A DNA stretch of 64,000 nucleotides from Eretmocerus hayati (Eukaryota > Arthropoda > Insecta > Hymenoptera > Aphelinidae): the NCBI GenBank assembly GCA_029851415.1, contig CM056741.1, positions 145,688,522 through 145,752,521 of the forward strand, read 5' to 3'. Numbering within the stretch: position 1 is the first letter of the stretch; each line of letters opens with the position of its first letter. Below are positions 24,435 to 35,800 of this stretch, in pieces. A program made the translations under genes and the position numbers. The notes below the pieces were generated by a model. The model did no database searches. It was not told the DNA's origin and saw only the letters and a list, made by a program, of their open reading frames with translations.

Positions 24435-24996
24435 ATATTCATTAAAAAAAACATGGATAAGTGTTCGGGCACCGAGCCAATTTTTTAACACCTTTCATTC
24501 ATTTAACAAAAATCTTCCAAGCTTTTATTCGTTGTGATGAAAAGATCCGACCACGTTGGTGAAACTCAGGGGAAACAATTCGTCTGCGGACATTTCGACA
24601 CACATCCACAAACGTTACAAGAACGCACCCAAATGCGTATCCCCAGGTTTCTATCGCAACTGAACGTCCTACGCTTTCAGAAAAGTTTCATTCTAGCTGG
24701 GTCTTTAGTCTATTAGATCCTATGCCCATCCTGCATGACTAGTTACGGGGAAATAGGATCAAATAGATCCTATCCGTATCCGTTCCGCATGCTTGGTTAC
24801 AAAAGTAAGCGATTTCTGAGCATACAGGGTGGGATCCTGGATAATAGCCGACGAGATCTTCAGATTTTTCCAATGTCGTCCACTCCATTTTTGGTTCCCG
24901 ATAATCGTGGAGAAATTTTCTTGTCTATAGACAGTCTTTCGAATAGGAATTCGCATCGAGTGCGCGTTTTGCCGCGCAATATTTGTATGAGACATG
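24435..24996. other. Unassigned stretch
   Basis: There is a short tandem of 'ggatcaaatagatcctatcc'-like sequence around 24715-24780. Nothing else was recognised. Confidence 0.35.
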
Positions 24997-25270
24997 CCCC
25001 CGAGTAGAAAAAAGTTTACGGAGAACATACGCCCCGTACACGCATCCGTATACTGCGTATACGCTGCGTATACGGATCCGTACACGCCGCGTGCACGGCA
25101 GCAAACTACGGTGGCGTGTAGGTATCATGGCCGCCGCCGTCGCAGATGCGGCGGTGGCGCTGCCGCCGCCGCAAATGCGGGGAATATTTTTGGAAGGTCG
25201 GTAAAGTCGAGATTTTCTATCAAAGATAATCACATGTTTGTTTTGATCTTGCTGTCCAGTTGATGCCGAT

Positions 25271-25462
25271 TCAGACTTCATAGGTAATTATTACAGTTTT
25301 TTCCGCTATTCGTGATAAAAAATGTCTGCAATCAGTGTTACTCGCGTGGTTAAAGTCATTGAATTTTTGTGATTGTGACAGTTGAGTGAGATCCGTGTTC
25401 CACATCAATTTTGATTCTTGTGAAGTGCTAGGTGAAACATAGCTGAAAATAGAAGCTTCCAT
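25271..25462 (-). CDS. Small ORF in left arm of the palindrome, unknown product
   Basis: The frame has 63 codons and an ATG in good context (AACAATGG). It reads outward from the palindrome centre and is identical to the frame at 26826-27017. The product is polar, starts MEASIFSYVSP, and matches no family I know. A second frame starting ATGAAGTCTGAATCG overlaps its end and continues into the CCG-rich block, so a splice or frameshift could join the two. Identity between arms can come from recent duplication or gene conversion, so it is not evidence of selection. Confidence 0.2.
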   Translation of the reverse strand: MEASIFSYVSPSTSQESKLMWNTDLTQLSQSQKFNDFNHASNTDCRHFLSRIAEKTVIITYEV

Positions 25463-26825
25463 TGTTTTTAATTAGTGATTCCAACTGAGATGGATGAAGC
25501 CAATTCTAATGATAGTTTGGTTGGTTGATGGTTCCAGCGAACTGTATATTATTTTGTGCTCTGCGTTTAAGAATCGCACAAGATATACTTGTTTGATGGG
25601 TGAATAACTAGCAAAGGTGTACTCACATGAACTGCTGTCAGTGATCTGTCATTTATAGTCAATGTTTCTTGCTGTATAGAACGACACACTTTATCAATCT
25701 GTAAAAATGTCAAGATATTTGCTTATTAGTTCAGTCTCTAATATTATGTCGCATGGCTAAGCTCGTAGCCCTTGTGTCTTACATTATATTTAAGCATCTT
25801 GCGGCCATTCAAATTCTGTTGTAACATTTGTCATATATTACATGTATAACAGTAACTGATCATCAATCTTCTACTATTTTTTTCAGACTTGTGGTGAGCC
25901 TTGATCCTATATTATAAACCGAACATATACTTATAGACTCATCAACTTGGTGTCAAGAAATTTGATAAAAGGCGAGAGTTTTGTAAGCTCCTGCTACATC
26001 TTTATAGATAGATCAGTGACGAGTTCATGGAAGTCATTCTGTAACATAACAAAACCATGTCAGATATTGCCATGAGACATTCTTAAAAATTTTTTAAAGA
26101 AAAGTGAGATGATTTGGGCCAGATGAGCAAGGGATAGTCATACATACTTGTGTATTATGGATACAGACCTCTTGATGGGACAGTGGCTTCGTTGACCAAA
26201 ACAGTTTGGAGCAAAAATTATGTAGAGCTGCACTGTTGAAATCACGTTTTAGATCTTGAAGCTGTCAAATTAGGAGCTATCTATAAAGATGTAGCAGGAG
26301 CTTACAAAACTCTCGCCTTTTATCAAATTTCTTGACACCAAGTTGATGAGTCTATAAGTATATGTTCGGTTTATAATATAGGATCAAGGCTCACCACAAG
26401 TCTGAAAAAAATAGTAGAAGATTGATGATCAGTTACTGTTATACATGTAATATATGACAAATGTTACAACAGAATTTGAATGGCCGCAAGATGCTTAAAT
26501 ATAATGTAAGACACAAGGGCTACGAGCTTAGCCATGCGACATAATATTAGAGACTGAACTAATAAGCAAATATCTTGACATTTTTACAGATTGATAAAGT
26601 GTGTCGTTCTATACAGCAAGAAACATTGACTATAAATGACAGATCACTGACAGCAGTTCATGTGAGTACACCTTTGCTAGTTATTCACCCATCAAACAAG
26701 TATATCTTGTGCGATTCTTAAACGCAGAGCACAAAATAATATACAGTTCGCTGGAACCATCAACCAACCAAACTATCATTAGAATTGGCTTCATCCATCT
26801 CAGTTGGAATCACTAATTAAAAACA

Positions 26826-27017
26826 ATGGAAGCTTCTATTTTCAGCTATGTTTCACCTAGCACTTCACAAGAATCAAAATTGATGTGGAACACGGATCTC
26901 ACTCAACTGTCACAATCACAAAAATTCAATGACTTTAACCACGCGAGTAACACTGATTGCAGACATTTTTTATCACGAATAGCGGAAAAAACTGTAATAA
27001 TTACCTATGAAGTCTGA
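26826..27017 (+). CDS. Small ORF in right arm of the palindrome, unknown product
   Basis: This is the mirror copy of the 63-codon frame at 25271-25462, also pointing outward. It is followed by the overlapping frame from 27007, which ends differently from the left-arm copy because it runs past the palindrome boundary at 27181. No function can be assigned. Confidence 0.2.
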   Translation: MEASIFSYVSPSTSQESKLMWNTDLTQLSQSQKFNDFNHASNTDCRHFLSRIAEKTVIITYEV

Positions 27018-27469
27018 ATCGGCATCAACTGGACAGCAAGATCAAAACAAACATGTGATTATCTTTGATAGAAAATCTCGACTTTACCGACCTTCCAAAA
27101 ATATTCCCCGCATTTGCGGCGGCGGCAGCGCCACCGCCGCATCTGCGACGGCGGCGGCCATGATACCTACACGCCACCGTAGCAAACGGCTGGCGTGAAC
27201 TTCCCGTACACTCGTCCCCGGGAGCTTCCCGGCAACTGCACGGAAAGTACACGGTGGTCCACGGACGATGGCTCGTCACATTATTTGCAAGCGATTTGAT
27301 TCGTAGACGGATTTTAACGTCTGAAAATATTGTATACAAACACTTATATTGTTTCACAGACAGGATGGTGAAATCATAAATCTTGTTAGGTTGAACCGCG
27401 CTTTCTTTTAATTATGTATGATAAAAAGCAGGTCCATTTGCAATTTCTCAAAAGAACCGACCGCTCATT

Positions 27470-27762
27470 CCCTGCTGAGAATAATTCCGTGGGACCCTAT
27501 GGGGCTTTGTGGGACCTGGCCCTGGGAAATTTTAATCTTGATATTTACAAATTTTGGCATCAAAGACGTGCAGCATACAAATTTTGGCTATTATTTCTCC
27601 GAAAACTGTCGAATTTGATCGAAATTTGCATGCTGCACGTCTCAAACGCCAAATTTCGTGAATATTACGATTAAAAATTTTCCCAGGGCCAGGACCCAAA
27701 AAGCCCCATAGGACCTGACCCCGTGGGACCCATGGGGTCCCATGGAATTATTTTCAGCAGGG
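27470..27762. mobile_element. 293-bp foldback with CCCTGCTGA termini
   Basis: CCCTGCTGAGAATAATTCC (left) is mirrored by GGAATTATTTTCAGCAGGG (right). The inversion continues inward through GGGACC, CCCTGGGAAA, AAATTTTGGC and GACGTGCAGCAT to the centre, so the whole unit folds. Its end resembles the CCCTGGTAGAAAAA and CCCCCGAGTAGAAAA ends of the larger elements at 37646 and 24997. The flanking bases are TT on both sides, too little to prove a duplication. Confidence 0.75.
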
Positions 27763-28239
27763 TTGTCCATCCACGATCATACTCATACCCATTTCATTCA
27801 ACAACATGAACAAACCAATCCATTGCCGATTTTACACTGGCTCTGATTGCGTCTCATTCATACATCAATTGTATATTTTATTTATAAATTCGTCAATGAG
27901 CTGCAAACATTACGATTTTTGCCTGTTCCAATCATACAAAAGAACATATTAGTATCTTGTGGTCGGAACGAAACTACTGCGCGAGTATACGCAAAACTTA
28001 TTGACAGCAAGAGATAGGTTATGGTGATGAATCTTATGTCAATCCCTCTGAAGCTTCAGGAAAGTATACGGAAAGTATACGGCCGTATACGGCCGTATAG
28101 ATCGCGTGAACGGCGCGTATACGCTAGCCGTTTGCATCCGTTCACTTTCCGTCAAGTCTTCCTGAGACTCGCCGGGCACTTTCCGTACACGGGGCGTATC
28201 ATAGTACACGGCGCTCCGTAAACTTTTTCTACTCGGGGG

Positions 28240-29588
28240 CCGTTACGTTCGCGTCCGCGTCGCACGTCGTCTGCTAATGTTCGTTGACATACGTTGATCT
28301 CAGGTTTGCTCAGGTTGATCCGATTGCGACTGATTGCCAAATCATGGCCAAATCTACGTTCTGATCTAGAGAGCCTGAAGTATTCTGATCCATCCAATTG
28401 TCCTACTCTTGTCTAACTCTTGTCTTGTGAAGAACTTATTAGTGATTGCGGGGACCAATATCGAGTCGTCCGCACTGCGCCGCAGTCATCAGCTTCAATC
28501 GAAGCAAAATACCAAAACCAGATTAATGCATCAATCTTGTATATATGCTCTGATTCTTCGTCTAATGAGAAAGATGGTTAGGTATAAGCAAGCTAGCCTA
28601 TATAGTTATTTGTTTTATTGTTAATTCATGTATATTAATACTATTTAATCCCCATACCCATGCCCATACCCTCAGCAAACTATCAATCTCTTTGCATTCA
28701 ATTTGTATTCATATACTACATTGTATGATCAATTGTTAGTTAGCACACTAAAGTTTAGAAATTTTACAGTTGCTCACAGTTCTCATATCATCTACGATCT
28801 ATGATGTGAGTGATGGGCGTAATACTTCTTAACCTCAATTATAATGGAGAATTGTGAATATCGAGAAAAACTTTGCCCCGATCAAGTGATTTTCTTCGAC
28901 ACTTTCACTACAACAATGCAAGTGATACATACAATATCAAGAGGCAAGACCACTAATCTAGTTCTCATCTGATATGCATTTCTTGACTCAAAATCAAGTT
29001 GAATTTGCTACATCGTTCAGAAAAATGATTCGCAATGTTCAGTATTGTCTTCATTCCATTCTCCTTGACCTTCATTCAGATGCAATGAAGCACACTGACA
29101 TTCTTCTCTTCCAGTCCTACAATTTGATTGATCGACATTTAATCAGGCAGTACATGTAATTATGCCTCAATTATTGATAGTTTTTTCATTATGATGATGA
29201 ACTATAATTGGAATAGTTTGCATTCGTAAAGAGAATTACTGATCCATGAGTATTTGTTACACAACCATAAGAGGAAGAGAATGAGCTTTGTCATCATTAA
29301 TGCCAAACTCTTTGACTTTTTGCAATATAACTCAGCAAAAGACATTTTTATTAAGGCCTACATGTATTCTTACTCTTGTTGGCGAAATGTTGATAGAATA
29401 AGTTTTGATTGATTATCTTGAACACATGAATATTTTCTAGAATATAATGAGCGTACTTACTCATTCCAGATGGTGGATATCTCACGGTTTCACGTGTACT
29501 GCTCTTGACAGAGCTTTGCATTGAATCAGTGTTTGTAGCAGATGCTTCATAGAGCATGGATTAATGCTGCTTTGCTTAAAACGAATAT
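28240..29588. other. Upstream region of the ankyrin gene
   Basis: This is AT-rich DNA with no transposon family recognised in it. It presumably contains the promoter and first exon(s) of the ankyrin gene, but no core promoter motif could be placed with confidence. Frames of 61-71 codons here are unremarkable. Confidence 0.35.
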
Positions 29589-29659
29589 GTAAGTATAGAA
29601 ATTCATACTGCTTGTTACATCGAATCTCTCATCACATTTTCCAATCATTTGTTGTACAG
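29589..29659 (+). other. Predicted 71-nt intron in the 5' UTR of the ankyrin gene
   Basis: A good donor (GTAAGTATAG) at 29589 and acceptor (TTGTACAG) ending 29659 define a 71-nt intron, a typical length for short wasp introns. An in-frame TAG at 29718-29720 after the acceptor means that the spliced exon upstream would be untranslated. Confidence 0.4.
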
Positions 29660-29747
29660 GAAAAGTTGAAATAAGATTGCCTTGGTCGATAGTAGGTGGC
29701 AATTTTGGAAATCTTAATAGTTGAAACATAATCCTCCAAAATTGGAC

Positions 29748-32675
29748 ATGGATCAAAGAGGATACGGACTATTTAAATGGGCTGTAAGTAACAGGCAAAC
29801 CAAATTAGTAAACTCTTTGCTTGAAGAAGGTGTCCCAGTAAATCCAATCCAAAGAAGCAATCATGACTTTCGATCACCTCTACATTCTTCAGTATATTTG
29901 GGTTGTTTAGAAACCACTAAGAAATTGCTTGAGGAAGGAGCATCTGTCAATATTTTTAATGTTAATTCCAATACTCCTCTTATGTTGGCAGCAAAGATGC
30001 GTAGATGTGAAATGATGGATCTCATGTTACTAGCTAAAGGGCTGGAGAATTGCAGGAACCAAGAAAACTTGACGCATTTACATATTGCTTGCATGAGAAA
30101 TAGAATCGATGTGATAAGACATTTGGTAAAGTGTAAAGCTGATATTAATAGTGCCGTACAATTAGGTTCAACTCAGTGGGGTGGCTATACCCCATTGCAT
30201 TTTGCTGTGCAGTATCAATCTATCGAGACTGTGGAATTCCTGCTCAGTATTGGAGCTGATATTACACTTAAAGATGCTCAGCAACTCACACCTCTTCATT
30301 TGGCTGATATGTTGAGGAATGAGAAATTGATTGATATAATTCTCGCATATCACAAAAACGTAGTGAGTAATCCATGCAATTCAGAAGGACTCACCCATTT
30401 TCATATTGCGTGCACAAGAAACAAGACAGAATTTGTCAAACCTTTTCTAAAGATGGGTGTTGATCTACATAAGTCCATTCCTAAGTCTTCAATGAACTGG
30501 CCTTGTTTCACCGCGATTGATTTTGCTATTTACTATGAGTGTGTCGATATTGTAAGACTATTGCTCTTGTTTGATGATCACTTACAATCAGATAACGGTT
30601 TGAACCGAATCAAAAATGCTTATAAAGTTGGAAATATCGAATTAGTCAATCTGCTCCTTACAAGAGATCAATTGACCAATAGCATCACCAAGATTGAGCA
30701 AATATCTGACACACACGTAGCTTGCATGAAAAATGATCTTGTTTATTTTAAAGACTTGTTGTTTACAAATCCAAACATTTCAAACTCTGCAATCTGGAAA
30801 AGCTACACTCCCTTACATCTCTCTATTGAGTATAAACATTCAGAACTCATCGAACTAATGTTAGATTATGGAGCAGATTTCAACATTCAGAATGATGAAG
30901 GGAAATCTGCATTGCATTTGGCTTTCGATCTAAACATGAAAGATATCGTCAAATTGTTCTTGAATAAATGCACGAATTTCCATCAAAATCCTGTCGATGG
31001 TGATGGATTCTCACATTTACACATTGCTTGTATTGAAGGTGAAGTTGAGCTTGTTATGCGTCTGATTGAATGTGGTGCAAATGTAGATAGTCCTGTCAAT
31101 TTTAGTTGTATATATAGACCTGGTTTTACGTCTCTACATTTTTCTGCTCTTTTTGGGAATGTGAATGTGCTTCAAAGACTTTTGAACTATGGTGCATGCT
31201 ATTCAGCCGTAGATAAGGATAACAAGTCTCCGTTCGACATAGCCATATCTACGTCTTGCGATTCTCGTCAGTCTAAATCTGCCTTCATGATTATGGAGAT
31301 TATCTTATCATTTCATCATCTACACAAAGATAGATTTTTCAATGATAGAGGATTTTCTCGTCTCCATATGTGGAGCATAAACAGTTCAGCAAGAGATGAC
31401 AAGAGCGAAGTGAGGTATTTTATCGATGAACATCCGTCAGATGTCAATAAAACTGTTCACATATTGAATACACCGTGGGATGGGTATACGCCTTTGCACT
31501 TTGCTTTAGAATTGGGCAATACTAGCTTAGCCAACGTGTTATTGGAAAAAGGAGCAAATATACTTTGTAAAGCTGCTAATGGAGACACTCCACTACACCT
31601 AGCTCTAAACTGTTCAATAATGCCTCAACTTCCGTCGAATTTACATAATTTCTCCAGTATACAGCAAAATCCAATCGGAAGCAAAGGATTTTCTTTCTTT
31701 CATGTAGCTTGTGTTGCAGGTCATAAGGAATTAATAGAGTACTTTTTGGATAATGGCATTAATCCAGATTTTCCTTCAAAAATAGAGGGCTATGAGTTCA
31801 ATGACAAAACGCCACTTCATTTCACAGTACAAAACAATTCTTCGTGTGCAGTTGAGGTATCTTCGTTGCTTTTGAGGTTTGGTGCGAATCCTAATGCTCG
31901 AGATTCTGAGTTGAACACGCCTTTGCATTATATCAAAGGCCAATGTCACTCAAAAGTAATAAATGTATTGATCGATCACGGAGCAGATGTGAACGCCCTC
32001 AATGCGATTTTTGAAACGCCTCTGCTAACACTCTGTAAGAATGCTCATAATGCAAATTCGGAAATGTTACAAGAAAAACTTGAATTACTTTTAGACAAAG
32101 GTGCTGATATAAATATAACCGATGAAAAAGGAGCTACTCCATTAGCGCTTACTAGTTGGAATATCGAGAGCCATTCATTACTTGTTGAGATATTATTGAA
32201 GCACGTAATAAAGTTCGAGACTGTTGGTTTTTATGTTAGCAAAACTAATCAAAAAGCGTATTCATCTCTTCTGAGTCGTTTTTCAAACGAGCTTCACTTT
32301 AATGAGATCTCTTTCGATGAACTGTGTCTTGCAGAGCTTGAACGCATGAAATTAACGCATACCAATGACTTCATGGCACCTTATGATATTCTCTTCAAAA
32401 ATCTTAACCAGCTGGCTATGATGGTTGAAAATCAAGTATTCCAACAAATGATTGATTCCTATGATTTCCGCAAAAAGTACCCTATTTATGGCCCTATGTT
32501 AGAATTGCAGCTGAGCAAAGGGAAATCGAGAAAGCTACTGTTTTCGGAATCTAAGAAAGCTTTCAATTACTTGATCAGCTATGCATTACCAGAGGTATGT
32601 ACAGAGAATATATTACAGAATCTTGATGCAAATAATCTGAAAAATATTGTCGCGGCCAGACAGCCGTTATGGTAG
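29748..32675 (+). CDS. Ankyrin-repeat protein with C-terminal PRANC/F-box-like domain (975 aa)
   Basis: This is one uninterrupted exon. The ATG at 29748 (ACATGG context) is the first after the in-frame stop at 29718. About 23 ankyrin repeats fill residues 1-820. From residue 108 they are grouped in six ~105-residue super-repeats, each opening with an 'xHxHIACxxx' repeat (near 108, 215, 318, 420, 535, 648), then 'W.GYTPLHFA' and 'TPLHLA'-type repeats. The last ~128 residues carry no ankyrin repeats and end with LPEVCTENILQNLDANNLKN (from 947), which matches the PRANC/F-box-like pattern 'LP...ILxxL...dL'. PRANC domains are known from poxvirus host-range ankyrin proteins, Wolbachia, and Nasonia-type wasps, where they are thought to recruit SCF ubiquitin ligases. 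By analogy this could be a substrate adaptor, with the ankyrins choosing the target; both points are inference. A polyadenylation signal follows at 32838. Confidence 0.88.
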   Translation: MDQRGYGLFKWAVSNRQTKLVNSLLEEGVPVNPIQRSNHDFRSPLHSSVYLGCLETTKKLLEEGASVNIFNVNSNTPLMLAAKMRRCEMMDLMLLAKGLENCRNQENLTHLHIACMRNRIDVIRHLVKCKADINSAVQLGSTQWGGYTPLHFAVQYQSIETVEFLLSIGADITLKDAQQLTPLHLADMLRNEKLIDIILAYHKNVVSNPCNSEGLTHFHIACTRNKTEFVKPFLKMGVDLHKSIPKSSMNWPCFTAIDFAIYYECVDIVRLLLLFDDHLQSDNGLNRIKNAYKVGNIELVNLLLTRDQLTNSITKIEQISDTHVACMKNDLVYFKDLLFTNPNISNSAIWKSYTPLHLSIEYKHSELIELMLDYGADFNIQNDEGKSALHLAFDLNMKDIVKLFLNKCTNFHQNPVDGDGFSHLHIACIEGEVELVMRLIECGANVDSPVNFSCIYRPGFTSLHFSALFGNVNVLQRLLNYGACYSAVDKDNKSPFDIAISTSCDSRQSKSAFMIMEIILSFHHLHKDRFFNDRGFSRLHMWSINSSARDDKSEVRYFIDEHPSDVNKTVHILNTPWDGYTPLHFALELGNTSLANVLLEKGANILCKAANGDTPLHLALNCSIMPQLPSNLHNFSSIQQNPIGSKGFSFFHVACVAGHKELIEYFLDNGINPDFPSKIEGYEFNDKTPLHFTVQNNSSCAVEVSSLLLRFGANPNARDSELNTPLHYIKGQCHSKVINVLIDHGADVNALNAIFETPLLTLCKNAHNANSEMLQEKLELLLDKGADINITDEKGATPLALTSWNIESHSLLVEILLKHVIKFETVGFYVSKTNQKAYSSLLSRFSNELHFNEISFDELCLAELERMKLTHTNDFMAPYDILFKNLNQLAMMVENQVFQQMIDSYDFRKKYPIYGPMLELQLSKGKSRKLLFSESKKAFNYLISYALPEVCTENILQNLDANNLKNIVAARQPLW

Positions 32676-32837
32676 CGATGTTGTGTCTACCCTACACATC
32701 AGCCAAGTACAAGTGTCGTCGAATCTATAAACGTTTTGTGATCTATTTTAATCGTGCGAGAGAGCAAAATATGTATTGCTATTTTTATCTTGTATAGTAA
32801 GTTTGTGGTATGAAGACAGGAACTGTACATCACTTTT

Positions 32838-32843
32838 AATAAA
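32838..32843 (+). promoter_or_regulatory. Polyadenylation signal of the ankyrin-PRANC gene
   Basis: AATAAA lies 163 bases after the stop codon, in AT-rich sequence. It is the nearest canonical signal downstream on the same strand. Confidence 0.6.
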
Positions 32844-32859
32844 CCTTATAATTTTACTT

Positions 32860-35800
32860 TAGATTTGCTGATTGTGAGTGAGCTATACCTTGCACGATTA
32901 GTAAATAGCGAGATCAGTTCACTAATAGATCATGTGTGCATATCTTCCTTTCGTGTTTCCACCTATCTAAATAAACGCAAAAAACAAGTGAATGTCAGGT
33001 GTGGTGAGACCGTAGAAAAAAATCATGCAATCTTGATCAAAGTCGATTTCACGGACTTATACTCAAAAGAAGTTGGAGCAGAAGATTGGATTGTTTGAGC
33101 CCTGGTTCAAGGCATTCAATTACCTTTGAATTTCATCGAAATAATCATGAGAGTTGCGCATCAAACGTGTATTCAGGAAAATTATATGGGTTTCCGTTGG
33201 TCATTGGAAAATTGGATTTTTTTCCTCCAAAGTAGATGAAAAACGATAAAAAATAGAGTAAAGGGAATCTATTTCGAAAAAAGGGTTTGGTCAACTCTTT
33301 CTGCTTGCTGATTGGGTGAGAATTGATTGTTTCACGACAAAATTTGCCATCGTAAATGGTAAATTTTGAAAAATGTTAAAAAATAAGCAAGGGATCAGGG
33401 TTACTGCTTAATAGCAAGATTAATCATGCTATCATTGGATAGTATTGGCTATGTATTTTTGATTTTTCAATGTTTCATGGCAGCAAAAGCAGAAGGCTCA
33501 CGCTCATGCATACATACAATATATACAATATAAAAGATCTAAGAATGATTCGCTAATCTTGTTTTTGTGTGTGCAGACATTCGCAGAAAATTGGCGAGCC
33601 GAGTTGTACGAGAGATAGGTACTAAGTACTTTGCAAGAACCTCATCCCGATCAGTATGCGACGATTGTCTTCGATGGCAAAGCTCGAGGCGGTCACTCCT
33701 TGCGCGGAACTTTGATGCGATGTCCGTTCAGAGCTATCCGGCTGCGGTGAGAAAACTTGTGTCTTGGTGTGCGATGCAAGATTTTTTCCCAGGAGCTATC
33801 CTCCCTACTCGTTATGCTCGTCCCGCAACAGTGTGTTTACTTTTGAGTGTACAATTTCCACGTCCATTCGATGAACCGCACCTCCGGCACTCTTATGAGT
33901 CCTGACTGACTCGCCTCTTTCACTGAGTCAACGTATTCTTCACAGGCATTCATTGACGCTATTCACCTTGACACTTTGTCACATTCAAAAATGAGCTTGT
34001 ACATATTTTGAAATGGATTTCAACTGTACTTCACACGAGCGCTTGGTGTTTACTTTGGGAAGATATTTCATTGTATCTCGGGGTCAAAGGACTAGTTCTC
34101 AGTTTTTCTATGCTGTCAGAAAGACTACTTGAACAAGCACTTACGGTATAATATGACGGAATAAGAAAATTGGTGACTAATCCAATCTATTTCTCCTCCT
34201 TGATCATTTTCATAATGGGTTGCTACAAACTCACCAGCAGTGCTCACCAGCAGTTTACTAACCGCATGACAAATGCGTATATTGGCTGCTAGCAAGACCA
34301 ATTAAAGTAATATTGGACTTGGAAATATGAAATAGCACCGCATAAATATTCATTCATGCTGTTAGCAACCGCGAGTGCAGAGCCTGCGCGTAGCAAACCC
34401 ATTGTTCTAATATAATCGACCATTTGCCACACTTATAATAACCAACGCGAAAGTGGGTTAATCGTTTTGAGAGAGATAGAGGGTGTGCGAGGATGATAGT
34501 GAGTGAGGAGAGAGTGCTTGGAACCCAATGGAGCAAATTTTCAATTGGATCGAGGTATCATTTATCGAGCGCTCACCCGCTCACAAATTGTCCATTACAG
34601 GGCCAAACTTCAAACAGCCTACTAGCTTAAATTTGACAATTCGCCTTACAGAGAACTACCTTTCGGTCCCGCATTTCTTTATCGATGTTTTTCCATGAGA
34701 TTTTTTGATGGGCCCATTGTCGCTGTTCGTTTTTCCTCGCTCTGAGACTGTTTTATTTACCTCACAAGCTGATGAGCATTAAGGTCAGATCTCACAACGT
34801 GATGTGTATTACGATCGAGAAGGAGCTCAATGACTCAAATTTCACCCCACAAAATTGTCTAGACTACGCGTGTTTCATCGAGCTCTTCCTATGTGAGGGA
34901 ATTTTTCGAAAAGTCTTATGAGGGAATTTTTGCTCCTATTCGATGAAGTTTTAGTTTGAAATATCTCCACTCGACTCTCGACCCGACTACACTGGTTTCA
35001 GATTTATGCCTCACAGAAAATCGAATTACATAGCAACGAATTTGGTTTACGAACACTTCGAAATATATTTAACTTCATCCGGAACAAAATTCACACAATG
35101 ATCATACTGATGCATGTCTATTCGAATTGTACTCACTGAATATAATGAAGGTAATCAGCGCGATGAAGCCTTACCGACGAGCGACGCCTATCAAATTTCT
35201 TATGTGTAAACCTAAGGAGAATTTTAAGGTAATTATAGTTATATTTAATATTCAATTTAAGAGTGATTAATTGCAATTAATCAACGCTTCACCACTGCAG
35301 TTACAGTGCTAGGACATTTTCCTTGAAGTTTTCCACAATATAAGACTAAATCTTGAAGCTCGAAGAAAATTTTGAGACAGCTGTTTGAGTCGGTTTACAT
35401 CAAATCGAGGCAATTTTTCGGATTTTGACTCGTTAAGAGCCAATCTAGCACAAAACGTTTGACTATGTTACCGTCTCTGTAACAAAAAATCCGCTTGAAG
35501 AAATTGACTTTGGAACATGACATCCTATCGCATCGAAATTTCAAAATAAAAATGGAAATCGGTTCCCCATGTGCTCAGGCAGTTATTTTTGAGCTTTCTT
35601 CGCTTCTCCCCCGTAACACAAGCATATTGTAAAATACAAGTACGCCTGCACAAAATATCAGTTCAACGTGGAAGGGAGATTAATGCAGGTGGCGCGTAGT
35701 AATATTTTGTAGCTGATCGAGTGGCAACAAGGTCGCTGATCGAATTTTTCGATTCGATAGATTTGACAAGGCCATGTAGTCTTCCAAAAAAAGGTCGAGG

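Larger units (their letters stand above)
25107..27181. mobile_element. 2,075-bp near-perfect palindrome with GCAAAC target duplication
   Basis: The arms 25107-26010 and 26278-27181 are inverted copies of each other with essentially no differences on reading; the 63-codon frames in the two arms are identical. The loop is 26011-26277. The ends read TACGGTGGCGTGTAGG and its inverse, and both flanks carry GCAAAC (25101-25106 and 27182-27187), so the unit moved in as one piece. Six-base duplications are known for Dada and Polinton-type elements, but the ends do not identify the class. A (CCG)n-rich block lies near each end. Confidence 0.8.
24997..28239. mobile_element. DNA element with CCCCCGAGTAGAAAAA termini and GTATAC-rich subterminal arrays
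   Basis: The left end CCCCCGAGTAGAAAAAAG and the inverted right end CCCCCGAGTAGAAAAAGT match over about 26 bases with one A-tract indel, continuing to TTTACGGAG. Inside each end are clusters of CG-containing palindromic units: CGTATACGCTGCGTATACGG on the left, GTATACGGCCGTATACGGCC near 28060-28110 on the right. Two later insertions sit inside, at 25107-27181 and 27470-27762. Without them the element is about 0.87 kb. No transposase is present, and no target-site duplication is obvious at the outer ends. Confidence 0.7.

Noticed and set aside
24997..28239. Target-site duplication at the outer ends of this element
   Set aside because: The flanks (GACATG and CCGTTA) do not match, so no duplication can be claimed.
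33567..33905. 112-codon frame after a plausible splice acceptor
   Set aside because: It starts at GTG and shows no domain; there is no matching donor or partner exon I can defend.
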